A stretch of DNA of 64,000 nt from JALORV01 sp963769745. Lineage in GTDB: Bacteria; Pseudomonadota; Gammaproteobacteria; Burkholderiales; Burkholderiaceae_F. Below are positions 1 through 8,081 of the stretch, piece after piece (the stretch's first letter is position 1; each line of letters begins with the position of its first letter). The notes under the pieces were generated by a model. The model ran no database searches, was not told the origin of the DNA, and was given only the letters and a program-made list of their open reading frames with translations. Made by a program: the position numbers and the translations under genes. The stretch covers positions 9,506-73,505 of the forward strand of contig CAVYNB010000014.1 in NCBI GenBank assembly GCA_963769745.1, given 5' to 3'.

Positions 1-96
1 GACGGCCCTGTCGAGCGGTAAAAGAAAGAATTTCTGGATGCGCTGCCAGAAGGGCTCTGCAGCCTGCTGGTTGGCGTATTCGTAAATAGCTTCCAT
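1..96 (-). CDS. Partial unknown protein, N-terminal end only
   Basis: An open frame starts with ATG at 96 and runs off the left edge, giving 32 residues beginning MEAIYEYANQQAAEPFWQRI and ending in a hydrophobic patch (KFFLLPLDRAV). It lies about 80 bases downstream of the ABC permease on the same strand and could be the next gene of that operon. I do not recognise the family. The hydrophobic end could be the start of a membrane segment, but too little is visible to say. Confidence 0.5.
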   Translation of the reverse strand, partial: MEAIYEYANQQAAEPFWQRIQKFFLLPLDRAV

Positions 97-175
97 CCCC
101 GCGTGGACCGAATACGAAAGTCTAACGAGGGTAAACCCCGCGCACGACGCCAAACCCCGGGCTTCGGCCGGAAAA

Positions 176-1003
176 CTACAGCTTTTCGGTCTCTCCGGCG
201 CGCGGCTGCCACTTCATCAGGTGCTTTTCGACCCGCCCGACGATCCCGTCGAGCACCAGCGCGAAGCCCGTCAGCACCAGGATCCCGGCCATCACGGTAT
301 TGATGTCGAAAGTGCCTTCGGCCTGCAGGATCAGGTAGCCCACGCCCCGCGAAGAGCCGAGATACTCGCCGACCACCGCGCCGACGAAGGCCAGCCCCAC
401 CGACGTGTGCAGCGAGGAAAACACCCAGCTGGTGGCGCTCGGCAGGTAGACGTGGCGCAACAGCTGTCGGCGCGAGGCCCCGAGCATGCGTGCGTTGGCG
501 AGCACCGTCGGGCTGACTTCCTTGACGCCCTGGTAGACGTTGAAGAAGACGATGAAGAACACCAGTGTGAAGCCGAGCGCGACCTTGGAGGCGATGCCGA
601 GCCCAAACCAGACGGCGAAGATCGGCGCCAGGATCACGCGCGGCATCGAGTTCATCGCCTTGATGTACGGATCGAGGATCGCGGCAGCGACCGGCGACAG
701 CGCCAGCCACATGCCCATCACCAGCCCGGAAACGGTGCCGATCAGGAAGGCGAGCACGGTCTCGAGCAGGGTCACCCACAGGTGCTGGTAGATGTCGCGG
801 TCGACGACGAACCAGGTCCAGATGCGCGCGAGGATCTTGACCGGCTCGCCAAAGAAGAACTTGGCGTCGTTCTCGCTATCGAAAAACATCGGCGGCAGCA
901 GGCCGGGCTTGGTCAGGACGTGCCAGAGCAGGAACAGGACGACCAGCACGCCCACCTGCCAGAAGCGCAGGTTCTTCGTGTTGGGGCGGATCGCGTTCCA
1001 CAT
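176..1003 (-). CDS. ABC transporter permease, nitrate/sulfonate/bicarbonate type
   Basis: This 275-residue inner-membrane protein is a BPD_transp_1 (SsuC/TauC/NrtB-like) permease. An N-terminal membrane segment near residues 15-33 is followed by several hydrophobic helices and by the cytoplasmic EAA-type loop ANARMLGASRRQLLRHVYLP near residues 168-187, which docks the ATPase. It starts 10 bases after the ATPase gene and is the last complete gene of the substrate-binding/ATPase/permease set. Family membership is clear; the substrate (sulfonate, taurine, a pyrimidine precursor or an aromatic acid) cannot be read from the sequence. Confidence 0.9.
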   Translation of the reverse strand: MWNAIRPNTKNLRFWQVGVLVVLFLLWHVLTKPGLLPPMFFDSENDAKFFFGEPVKILARIWTWFVVDRDIYQHLWVTLLETVLAFLIGTVSGLVMGMWLALSPVAAAILDPYIKAMNSMPRVILAPIFAVWFGLGIASKVALGFTLVFFIVFFNVYQGVKEVSPTVLANARMLGASRRQLLRHVYLPSATSWVFSSLHTSVGLAFVGAVVGEYLGSSRGVGYLILQAEGTFDINTVMAGILVLTGFALVLDGIVGRVEKHLMKWQPRAGETEKL

Positions 1004-1013
1004 GGACGTCGGC

Positions 1014-1838
1014 TCACGCGGCCTGCTTCTGCTGCGCGTAGCCCTTCAGGACTTCCTCGCGCAGCACATTCCAGATCGCCTTGTGCAGGTCGATGAAGCG
1101 CGGCGTCACCCGCACCTCGGCCACGTCGCGCGGGCGTACGAGGTCGATCACGAACTCACCGATCGGGTGCGATGCCGGCCCGGCCGACAGCACGACCACG
1201 CGGTCGCTCATCGCGATCGCTTCGTCCAGGTCGTGAGTAATGAACAGCACTGCCTTTCGCTTCGCTGCCCAGAGGTCGAGGACCTCGTTTTCCATCAGCT
1301 GGCGCGTCTGCACGTCGAGCGCGGAAAACGGTTCGTCCATCAGAATGATGTCGGGATCGAGCACCAGCGTCTGTGCCAGCGCCGTACGCTTGCGCATGCC
1401 GCCGGACAACTGGTGCGGATAACGATCCCCGAAGCCGCCGAGGCCGACGCGCTGCAGCCAGTCGTCGGCCACGGCCGACGCGTCCGACTCGGCCATGCCG
1501 CGGAACTGCAGGCCGGCCAGCACGTTGTCGCGTGCCGTGCGCCACGGCATCAGCGCCTCGGTCTGGAACATATAGCCGGCACGGCGGTTGATGCCGACCA
1601 GCGGTTCGCCGAATACGTGCACGGTTCCGCTGCTCGGCTCGAGCAGGCCGGCCGCGACGTTGAGCAGGGTGCTCTTGCCGCAACCGGTGGGACCGACGAC
1701 GCTGACGAACTCGCCCGGCGCAATGTCGAGCGAGACGTCGCGCACAGCCGTATAGCGCTGCGACCGGTCGTCACGGCTGACGAAGGTACAGCTGATGCCC
1801 CGCAGTGAGACTGCCGCAGTCAAACGAAGCTTTCGCAC
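1014..1838 (-). CDS. ABC transporter ATP-binding protein, SsuB/TauB type
   Basis: This 274-residue nucleotide-binding subunit powers the import complex made with the adjacent permease. All catalytic motifs are present: Walker A GPTGCGKST (near residue 50), signature LSGGMRKR, Walker B DIILMDEPFSALD and the H-loop in LFITHDLDEA. The length is typical of NrtD/SsuB/TauB ATPases. It lies between the binding protein (70-base gap) and the permease (10-base gap), so the three genes are almost certainly co-transcribed. The exact start is uncertain by some residues because no strong ribosome binding site is visible. Confidence 0.92.
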   Translation of the reverse strand: MRKLRLTAAVSLRGISCTFVSRDDRSQRYTAVRDVSLDIAPGEFVSVVGPTGCGKSTLLNVAAGLLEPSSGTVHVFGEPLVGINRRAGYMFQTEALMPWRTARDNVLAGLQFRGMAESDASAVADDWLQRVGLGGFGDRYPHQLSGGMRKRTALAQTLVLDPDIILMDEPFSALDVQTRQLMENEVLDLWAAKRKAVLFITHDLDEAIAMSDRVVVLSAGPASHPIGEFVIDLVRPRDVAEVRVTPRFIDLHKAIWNVLREEVLKGYAQQKQAA

Positions 1839-1908
1839 CCGGCCGGACGAGAGCGCCGCTCCCGCGCCAGACCGGGATCCGGAGCCATCCGCCCGTTTCC
1901 GCCGCGGG

Positions 1909-2943
1909 TCACTTCGGATACTTGGCGTTGGCTTTCTTCACGAACTCGTTCGTGTAGACGGACTTGAGGTCGATCTTGGCGTTCGCCATCGCAGGATCGA
2001 TGCTCGACAGCGCGCGCAGCGCAGTGGCCGGGCCCTGCTCGGGAATCATGCCGTCTGGCGAGAGCGCCGGCTTCGCTTTGAGAAAGGCATCGATATAGAC
2101 CGCGCGATCGCCGAGCAGAAAGCTCTCGGGCACAGTTTTCACGATGTCTGACGGCCCGGCCTGCTGAATCCACTTGTTGGCACGAACGATCGCGTTGGTC
2201 AGCGCCTGCACGGTGTTCGGGTTCTTCTCGATGAACGCGACCGGCGAGTACAGCGTCGCGGCCGGCATCGGACCGCCAAAGACCTTGTCGGCCTCGGCCA
2301 CGTCGCGCGTGTCGGAAATGATCTTGATGTCGTTGTTGCGAACCAGCATCGTGATGACCGGATCAAGGTTGGAGATCGCGTCGATCTGCCCGGACCGCAG
2401 CGCGGCCACCGCACCCTGCGAAGCGCCCACGCCCACGTAGGACACGTCCGTCCCCTTCAGGCCGCTCTTTGCCAGCACGAAGTTCGTCATGATGTTGGTC
2501 GAGGAGCCCGGCGCGGTCACGCCGATCTTCTTGCCCTTCAGGTCCGCCACCGACTTGAAGTTCGGCATCGTCTTGTTGCTGACCGCCAGCACGATCTGCG
2601 GCGCCCTTCCCTGCAGCACGAAGGCACGCATCGGCTGGCCCTTGGCCTGCATGTTGATGTTGTGCTCGAACGCGCCCGAAACGACATCGGCACTGCCGCC
2701 GACCACGGCCTGCAGCGCGCGCGCGCCGCCGGCAAAGTCGACGATCTCGACTTCGAGGCCCTCGTCCTTGAAGAAGCCCTTCTGCTCCGCCACGGTCAGC
2801 GGCAGGTAGTACAGAAGGTTCTTGCCACCCACGGCGATCGTGACTTTCTTCTTTTCAAGTGCCTGCGCCGACAGCAGCGCAGGGAACAGCAGCGTGGCAA
2901 CCCCGGCGGCAAGCACCGAGCGGCGGGTGGCGCGAACTAACAT
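1909..2943 (-). CDS. ABC transporter periplasmic substrate-binding protein (NMT1/SsuA-like)
   Basis: This 344-residue secreted solute-binding protein starts at ATG 2943 with GGAGA upstream. A signal peptide covers about residues 1-28 (RATRRS then a hydrophobic core ending LLSAQA). The mature part has the NMT1/SsuA pattern: an early YYLPLTVAEQKGFFKDEGL segment, FAGGARALQAVVGGSADV, and a later LKGKKIGVTAPGSSTN ligand-loop segment. It is the receptor for the ABC importer encoded next to it. Linkage to a CoA-transferase upstream suggests an organic-acid or sulfonate ligand, but that is inference only. Confidence 0.9.
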   Translation of the reverse strand: MLVRATRRSVLAAGVATLLFPALLSAQALEKKKVTIAVGGKNLLYYLPLTVAEQKGFFKDEGLEVEIVDFAGGARALQAVVGGSADVVSGAFEHNINMQAKGQPMRAFVLQGRAPQIVLAVSNKTMPNFKSVADLKGKKIGVTAPGSSTNIMTNFVLAKSGLKGTDVSYVGVGASQGAVAALRSGQIDAISNLDPVITMLVRNNDIKIISDTRDVAEADKVFGGPMPAATLYSPVAFIEKNPNTVQALTNAIVRANKWIQQAGPSDIVKTVPESFLLGDRAVYIDAFLKAKPALSPDGMIPEQGPATALRALSSIDPAMANAKIDLKSVYTNEFVKKANAKYPK

Positions 2944-2994
2944 GAGTGTCTCCTTGAATTTTCAGTCGGGGCGCTGATCGCCTCTGCGGCGATC

Positions 2995-4197
2995 TTAAAT
3001 CACACCGTCGCGGCGCAGCGCGTCGATCGCAGCCTGGTCATGGCCCAGGCGCATCAGTACTTCCTCGGTGTGTTCGCCGAGCCGGGGCCCGAGCCATGCG
3101 GTTCCGCCGGGCGTGGCAGACAGCTTGGGCACGACGGCGGGCACCTTGAGCGGCGTTCCATCGGGCAAGTGCTGCTGCTCGATCATGTCGCGCGCGGCAA
3201 ACTGGGCATCCTCGACCATGTCGGCGACGCTGTAGATGCGCGATGCCGGGACGTCGGCCGCCTGCAGGATAGACAGGGCATCGTCGATGGTCCGCTCGCC
3301 GCACCAGGCCTGGATCGCGTCGTCGATCTCCTTTGTCCTGCGGACACGACCCTCGTTGCGCGCGAGCGCCGGGTCCTCGGCGAGGTCCGTGCGGCCGATG
3401 GCATGCATCAGTCGCTTGAAAATGGCGTCGCCGTTGCCGGCGACCACGATCGCCGCATCGTTCGCGCACGAGTAGGTGTTCGACGGAACGATGCCGGGCA
3501 AGGCCCCGCCCGTGCGCGCCCGCACGACGCCGTAGCGATCGAACTCCGGCACGGTGCTCTCCATCATGTTGAACACCGCCTCGTACAGGGCGACGTCGAC
3601 GAACTGGCCAACGCCGCGCCCCCGGCCGCCGGTCGCATCGCGATGGCGCAGTGCCATCAGCGCGCCGATCACGCCGTGCAGGGCCGCGATCGAGTCGCCG
3701 ATCGAGATGCCGATCCGCACCGGAGGACGGTCCGGATGTCCGGACACGAAGCGGATGCCCCCCATCGATTCGCCGATCGCACCAAAGCCGGGTCGGTCAC
3801 GCATCGGCCCGGTCTGCCCGTAGCCGGAGATGCGCACCATGATGGTCGCCGGGTTGGACTCACGCAGCTGCTCGTAGCCCAGGCCCCACTTTTCCAGTAC
3901 GCCGGGCCGGTAGTTCTCGATGACGACATCGGCGTCGAGCGCGAGCGTCCTGGCAATCGCCTGCGCGCGGGCGTCCTTCAGATTGAGTGCGATCGATTTC
4001 TTGTTGCGCGCCTGCACGTACCACCAGAGCGACGTGCCCTCGTGCAGATAGCGCCAGTTGCGGATGGGGTCGCCGCTGGCCGGATCCTCGACCTTGATCA
4101 CCTCGGCCCCGAACTCCGCAAACATGCGCGCGGCGAACGGACCTGCGATCAAGGTCCCGAGTTCGAGGACCTTGATGCCCTCGAGCGGTCCCGCCAT
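2995..4197 (-). CDS. Family III CoA-transferase (CaiB/BaiF)
   Basis: This 400-residue enzyme of the CaiB/BaiF family moves CoA between carboxylic acids through an enzyme-bound mixed anhydride and thioester. It opens with the family motif LEGIKVLELGTLIAGPFAAR, followed by FGAEVIKVEDP and ENYRPGVLEKWGL. The catalytic aspartate region lies in the GQFVDVALYEAVF segment (about residues 200-212). It sits 51 bases upstream of the binding-protein gene and 3 bases after the MAPEG gene. This suggests that the imported acid is activated by this enzyme. The substrate is unknown. Confidence 0.9.
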   Translation of the reverse strand: MAGPLEGIKVLELGTLIAGPFAARMFAEFGAEVIKVEDPASGDPIRNWRYLHEGTSLWWYVQARNKKSIALNLKDARAQAIARTLALDADVVIENYRPGVLEKWGLGYEQLRESNPATIMVRISGYGQTGPMRDRPGFGAIGESMGGIRFVSGHPDRPPVRIGISIGDSIAALHGVIGALMALRHRDATGGRGRGVGQFVDVALYEAVFNMMESTVPEFDRYGVVRARTGGALPGIVPSNTYSCANDAAIVVAGNGDAIFKRLMHAIGRTDLAEDPALARNEGRVRRTKEIDDAIQAWCGERTIDDALSILQAADVPASRIYSVADMVEDAQFAARDMIEQQHLPDGTPLKVPAVVPKLSATPGGTAWLGPRLGEHTEEVLMRLGHDQAAIDALRRDGVI

Positions 4198-4200
4198 CGC

Positions 4201-4575
4201 TCAGGCTCCGAGCAGGAAGATCGTCAGGCAGGCGAGCCAGCCGATCAGCCATACGAGCGATCGCGCCGCCTGCCAGTCCGCCAGATAGCAGCCGAGGTAA
4301 CCCAGCCGCGCCACGATGAAGATGATCGCCAGGATGTCGACCCGCTCCTGCGGCGCGTGGGTCAGGTGCGCAACGATGACGGCGGCCGCGAAGAACGGAA
4401 ACGCCTCGAAGGCATTGAGCTGCGCGTTGTTCGCGCGCTTGCTCAAACCGGTCTGGCGCTCGAGCCAGGCGCGCGGGTCGCGGTTGTTGTAGCGCGGCCC
4501 GCTGGTCTTCGCGACGATGGTCGCAAGCATCGGGAGCAGCGCGGCGATGAGCACACACCAGAACGCAATCGTCAT
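4201..4575 (-). CDS. MAPEG family integral membrane protein
   Basis: This is a 124-residue, four-helix membrane protein of the MAPEG type (eukaryotic relatives act in eicosanoid and glutathione metabolism; bacterial roles are mostly unknown). Family features are the RAWLERQTGLSKRANNAQLNAFEAFPFF segment, given here in outline, with the conserved arginine/asparagine/glutamate core, and three further hydrophobic helices. The start is placed at ATG 4575 because AAGGTGG lies 5 bases upstream; a GTG at 4584 is possible. It ends 3 bases before the CoA-transferase start and is probably in the same transcript. Confidence 0.85.
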   Translation of the reverse strand: MTIAFWCVLIAALLPMLATIVAKTSGPRYNNRDPRAWLERQTGLSKRANNAQLNAFEAFPFFAAAVIVAHLTHAPQERVDILAIIFIVARLGYLGCYLADWQAARSLVWLIGWLACLTIFLLGA

Positions 4576-4623
4576 CGAATCCACCTTCGGGACTTTAGTG
4601 CCGTTACAGCGTGCCGGCGTCTG

Positions 4624-5226
4624 CTATGCAGCGCGCCGGTCCAGCATCGCCTGCGCGATCGTGTTGACATCGGTGTATTCGAGTTCGGCACCGGCCGGCA
4701 CGCCGCGCGCCAGGCGCGTGATCTTCAGTTCCGGATTCCGCCCGCGCAGCAGTTCGCCGATGTAATGCGCGGTGGCGTCGCCTTCCGGAGTGAACGAGGT
4801 GGCAACGATCACCTCCCGCACGATGCCGTCGGTGGCGCGCGCCAGCAGCTGCTCCATCTGGATCTCGCGCGGACCGATGCCGTCGAGCGGAGACAGCCTG
4901 CCGAGCAGCACGAAGTACAGGCCACCATAGGACATCGACTGCTCGATCATCAACTGATCCGCCGGGGACTCGACCACGCACAGCAGCTGCGCGTCGCGCC
5001 GGACGCTGGCGCAGGTCTCGCAGACCTCGAGTTCGGTGAGGGTGTTGCAGCGTGCACAGTGGCGGATCGACTGCACCGCAGCGAGCAGCGACTCGCCCAG
5101 CCGCACAGCGGACTCCCGGTCGTGCTGCAGCAGGTGAAACGCGATCCGCTGCGCCGAGCGCGGTCCGATGCCGGGCAGATGCTTCAGCGCATCGACGAGC
5201 TTGTCGAGCGTGGGGCCGAGTTTCAT
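4624..5226 (-). CDS. recR: Recombination mediator protein RecR
   Basis: This 200-residue RecR acts with RecF/RecO to load RecA on gapped DNA. It shows the N-terminal helix-hairpin-helix (DALKHLPGIGPRSAQRIAFH, near residue 12), a C4 zinc finger (CARCNTLTELEVCETC, near residue 57) and a Toprim domain beginning LCVVESPADQLMIEQ with GRLSPLDGIGP. The start at ATG 5226 is fixed by homology. It follows dnaX and ybaB in the usual bacterial order but with a 142-base gap that holds a long perfect hairpin ending 5 bases before the start codon (separate entry). Confidence 0.97.
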   Translation of the reverse strand: MKLGPTLDKLVDALKHLPGIGPRSAQRIAFHLLQHDRESAVRLGESLLAAVQSIRHCARCNTLTELEVCETCASVRRDAQLLCVVESPADQLMIEQSMSYGGLYFVLLGRLSPLDGIGPREIQMEQLLARATDGIVREVIVATSFTPEGDATAHYIGELLRGRNPELKITRLARGVPAGAELEYTDVNTIAQAMLDRRAA

Positions 5227-5231
5227 GATGT

Positions 5232-5278
5232 CGAAGCGGGTGTATGCGGCCCTGCAGGCCGCACGTGCACCCGCTTCG
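5232..5278 (-). promoter_or_regulatory. Nested perfect stem-loop directly upstream of recR
   Basis: Outer arms CGAAGCGGGTG (5232-5242) and its exact complement (5268-5278) enclose inner arms TGCGGCC (5245-5251) and GGCCGCA (5257-5263) around a CTGCA loop. The structure ends 5 bases before the recR ATG, and no free Shine-Dalgarno sequence is visible. It could be a transcript-end or attenuator hairpin after ybaB, or a translational control element of recR. It has no T-run, so it is not a classical intrinsic terminator. Confidence 0.6.
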
Positions 5279-5368
5279 CTAGATAGTGTGCAGCGGGCTT
5301 CGGGCGGCCGGGCGGCCGCTGCAAGGTCAACAGCACCGAGGAATCTGGCCGCATTGCCGCGGCGTCGC

Positions 5369-5695
5369 CTAGAACGGCAGCTTCATGCCCGGCGGCAGCG
5401 GCATGCCGGCCGTGATCGACGACATCTTCTCCTGCGACACGGCTTCTGCACGGCGCACCGCGTCGTTGAAGGCCGCGGCGACGAGGTCTTCGAGCATGTC
5501 CTTGTCGTCGCCGACCAGGCTGGGGTCGATCGCCACACGGCGCACGTCGTGCTTGCAGGTCATCACGACCTTCACCATTCCGGCGCCCGACTGGCCTTCG
5601 ACCTCCGTGTTGGCGAGTTCTTCCTGCAGGCGCTTGACGCCCTCCTGCATCTTCTGCGCCTGTTGCATCAAGCCGGCAAGCTGGCCTTTCATCAT
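5369..5695 (-). CDS. ybaB: YbaB/EbfC nucleoid-associated protein
   Basis: This 108-residue YbaB/EbfC family DNA-binding protein is probably a dimer. The N-terminal helix GQLAGLMQQAQKMQEGVKRL is followed by the family core AGMVKVVMTCKHDVRRVAIDP and MLEDLVAAAFNDA, ending MPLPPGMKLPF. The start overlaps the dnaX stop, so translation is probably coupled to dnaX. Its place between dnaX and recR is the standard arrangement. The family binds DNA with weak sequence preference; its exact role is not settled. Confidence 0.95.
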   Translation of the reverse strand: MMKGQLAGLMQQAQKMQEGVKRLQEELANTEVEGQSGAGMVKVVMTCKHDVRRVAIDPSLVGDDKDMLEDLVAAAFNDAVRRAEAVSQEKMSSITAGMPLPPGMKLPF

Positions 5696-7335
5696 CGCTG
5701 CGTTCCCGTGTCGTTGGAATCGCGCGGGCGTATCGATGCAGGATCGACTGCCGCGCCGAAGTTGTCGATTAATTCTCGCACGAAGGGATCACCATAGATC
5801 GACTCCTCGGCTTGTCGTTGCCGCTCCGCATTGGCCTGTGCGGTCCGTCCTGCCGCGGTCGGCCCCGTCGTGCTGCCGACGTCGGCCGTGAGACGGACCG
5901 TGCGTCCCAGCGCTGCTCCGAGCGCCGCCTTCAGCTTGTCCACCGTACCCGCTTCGGTCAGCGTCTTGAGCGGCGCGCGCAGGCGAAAGTGATCGCCCTG
6001 CACCGACACGAGTTCACTGCGCTGGGCCAGTTCCTTCACGAGGCCGCTGACCTTGAGCCGCGCAACCAGCGACGGCCAGTCGCCATCGAATTCGCTTGGC
6101 GCAACCGTCGACGGCGCCTGCGAAACAACCGGGGCCGGCACTGCCACTTCGGTCGCCCGAACCGGCGTCGGAACGCTGGCCCGCGCGGGCCGGCCGGCCG
6201 CGAGCGATGCCGGCCGCGGCGGCGGGGACGTCGTCGCAACACCGGGCGCAAACGCCAGCATGCGCAGCAGCGTCATCGTGAATCCGGCGTACTCGTCCGG
6301 CGCCAGGTGCAGGTCGTTGCGGCCGTGCAGCGCGATCTGGTAGTAAAGCTGCACTTCGTCCGGCGCGAGCGCGCGCGCCAGGCGTTGCACGTCGGCCGCA
6401 TTCACTTCATCGTCTGCACCGGCCTCGACCTGCTGCGCCATGGCCACGCGATGCAGCAGGCTCGCCAGATCGCGCAGGGCCTGCGCGAACGACAGGCTCG
6501 CGCCGTTCATTTCGTCGGCCAGCGCCAGCACGCCTTTCGCATCGCGTGCGACGACCGCATCCAGCACGCGCACCAGCGTGCTTTCGTCGATCGCGCCGAG
6601 CATGCCCCGCACCGCCTCGAGCGAGACCGGACCGGCGGCATAGGCAATCGCCTGGTCCAGCAGCGACAGGCCGTCGCGCATGCTGCCGCGCGCCGCGTGC
6701 GCCAGCATGCGCAATGCGGCGTCCTCGGCCTGGATGCCCTCCTGCAGCAGTATCTCGCGCATGCGCTCGGCGATGCCGGCCGGCGTCATCTGCTTGAGGT
6801 TGAACTGCAGGCAGCGCGACAGCACGGTGACCGGCACCTTCTGCGGATCGGTCGTCGCCAGGATGAACTTGACGTAGTCGGGCGGCTCTTCGAGCGTCTT
6901 CAGCATCGCATTGAACGCGTGCGCTGAAAGCTGGTGCACCTCGTCGATCATGTAGACCTTGAAGCGTGCGCTGCTCGGCGCATACATCGCGCGTTCGAGC
7001 AGCTGCACCATTTCGTCGACGCCCCGGTTGCTGGCCGCGTCCATTTCGATGTAATCGACGAAACGGCCGGCATCGATTGCCGTGCAGGCTTCGCAGACAC
7101 CGCAGGGAGTGGGTGTGATGCCGCCGGTGCCATCGGCGCCGACACAGTTCAGCGCCTTGGCAAGGATGCGTGACAGCGTCGTCTTGCCGACTCCGCGGGT
7201 TCCGGTGAAAAGATAGGCGTGATGCAGTCGATTGGCGCTGAGCGCGTGCGTCAGCGCGCGGACCACGTGCTCCTGGCCGACCAGCGTCGAGAAATCACGG
7301 GGGCGCCACTTGCGGGCAAGGACCTGATACGACAT
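5692..7335 (-). CDS. dnaX: DNA polymerase III subunits gamma/tau (DnaX)
   Basis: This 547-residue clamp-loader ATPase has the AAA+ core at residues about 1-230: Walker A TGTRGVGKTT, a zinc module with Cys in CGVCEAC, Walker B region MIDEVHQLSAHAFNAMLKTL, sensor 1 KFILATTDPQKVPVTVLSRC and GSMRDGLSLLDQAIA. Domain III follows, then a Pro/Ala-rich linker (about residues 370-420) and a tau-type C-terminal domain. No A-rich slippery heptamer of the E. coli type was seen, so a separate gamma product is not supported here. It starts 9 bases after the acetyltransferase gene. Confidence 0.97.
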   Translation of the reverse strand: MSYQVLARKWRPRDFSTLVGQEHVVRALTHALSANRLHHAYLFTGTRGVGKTTLSRILAKALNCVGADGTGGITPTPCGVCEACTAIDAGRFVDYIEMDAASNRGVDEMVQLLERAMYAPSSARFKVYMIDEVHQLSAHAFNAMLKTLEEPPDYVKFILATTDPQKVPVTVLSRCLQFNLKQMTPAGIAERMREILLQEGIQAEDAALRMLAHAARGSMRDGLSLLDQAIAYAAGPVSLEAVRGMLGAIDESTLVRVLDAVVARDAKGVLALADEMNGASLSFAQALRDLASLLHRVAMAQQVEAGADDEVNAADVQRLARALAPDEVQLYYQIALHGRNDLHLAPDEYAGFTMTLLRMLAFAPGVATTSPPPRPASLAAGRPARASVPTPVRATEVAVPAPVVSQAPSTVAPSEFDGDWPSLVARLKVSGLVKELAQRSELVSVQGDHFRLRAPLKTLTEAGTVDKLKAALGAALGRTVRLTADVGSTTGPTAAGRTAQANAERQRQAEESIYGDPFVRELIDNFGAAVDPASIRPRDSNDTGTQR

Positions 7336-7344
7336 GCGCGGATT

Positions 7345-7851
7345 CTACGGGGCCGTCGGAGCCGCGAAGCGCGTGAGCGCATCGCCCGTCATCCGGCAGA
7401 CGCGCCAGTCCGGCATGACGATGGCGCCGATCGATTCGTAGAACTCGATCGCAGGCGTGTTCCAGTCCAGCACGGTCCACTCGTAGCGTCCGCAGCCGCG
7501 CTGCACGGCAAGCCGGGCGCCGTGGCGGATCAGCGCCTTGCCGATGCCGCGTCCGCGCGCCTCGGGCACGACGAACAGATCCTCGAGATACAGGCCGCGG
7601 CGCGTAAGGAAGGTCGAGAAATTGTGAAAGAAGAGCGCAAAACCGAGCGCCTGCTCGCCCTCCCAGGCAATCACCGCCTCGATGACCGGACGCTCGCAGA
7701 ACAATTCCTGCCGCAAGTCGTCAGCAGAGCCCGCGACGTGATCCGCCAGCTTTTCGTACTCGGCCAGCGCGCAGATCAGCGCAAAGACTGCATCACAGTC
7801 TTCCGGCCGTGCTGAAGCAATGCGAATATCGGAGGGCATATCACAAACCAT
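7345..7851 (-). CDS. GNAT family N-acetyltransferase
   Basis: This roughly 168-residue acetyltransferase has the GNAT fold: IRIASARPEDCDAVFALICA at the N-terminus, LYLEDLFVVPEARGRGIGKALI carrying the acetyl-CoA pyrophosphate loop (V-P-E-A-R-G-R-G-I-G-K), and a C-terminal YEWTVLDWNTPAIEFYESIG motif typical of diamine/thialysine acetyltransferases (SSAT/PaiA-like). The open frame extends upstream to 7962 but would then overlap the SRP RNA, so the start is put at ATG 7851, with 7839 as an alternative. It lies between ffs and dnaX. The substrate is unproven; a polyamine or amino-acid analogue is a reasonable guess. Confidence 0.85.
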   Translation of the reverse strand: MVCDMPSDIRIASARPEDCDAVFALICALAEYEKLADHVAGSADDLRQELFCERPVIEAVIAWEGEQALGFALFFHNFSTFLTRRGLYLEDLFVVPEARGRGIGKALIRHGARLAVQRGCGRYEWTVLDWNTPAIEFYESIGAIVMPDWRVCRMTGDALTRFAAPTAP

Positions 7852-7917
7852 GTAGGAGACGTCGGGGGGAGGTCCAGGAGGGGGCCCGGCCCCCTCTTGC
7901 GTCTCATCGGGCGAACC

Positions 7918-7944
7918 GCCTTTCCGCGCTTTGCGCGGAAAGGC
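7918..7944 (-). terminator. Perfect 12-bp hairpin at the 3' end of the SRP RNA
   Basis: GCCTTTCCGCGC, a TTT loop and the exact complement form a 12-bp stem that overlaps the last three bases of the SRP RNA. It probably ends ffs transcription. No clear U-run follows, so it may act mainly as a 3' barrier or processing signal. Confidence 0.5.
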
Positions 7945-8037
7945 GAGCCTTGTCCTCGGCACTGAAGGTAATCCGCTGTGGCTGCTTCGTTCCCGACCTG
8001 ACCAGATTCACGGCACCTCCATGCGAGGGGGCCCGCC
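7942..8037 (-). ncRNA. ffs: Small signal recognition particle RNA (4.5S type)
   Basis: The minus strand contains the conserved SRP domain IV core GGTCAGGTCGGGAACGAAGC, followed by AGCC as in bacterial 4.5S RNA. Ends were chosen because the first eight bases GGCGGGCC pair completely with the last eight GGCTCGCC (one G-U pair), giving a closed hairpin of about 96 nt. The RNA binds Ffh and targets nascent membrane proteins. Just upstream lies TACCAT, seven bases before the inferred 5' end, a plausible -10 box. It lies upstream of dnaX, a frequent betaproteobacterial position. Confidence 0.93.
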
Positions 8038-8081
8038 GGGACGAATGGTATCAGTGCATTCGTCGACGCCCGATGAGCGCT

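Noticed and set aside
3040..5286. 748-residue open frame on the plus strand
   Set aside because: Antisense shadow of the CoA-transferase, MAPEG and recR genes.
5692..7335. Programmed frameshift in dnaX giving a gamma subunit
   Set aside because: No A-rich slippery heptamer with downstream hairpin of the E. coli type was found; the full tau-type frame is intact.
7345..7962. Longer start for the GNAT acetyltransferase
   Set aside because: The extra 37 residues are Pro/Gly-rich, not conserved, and overlap the SRP RNA.
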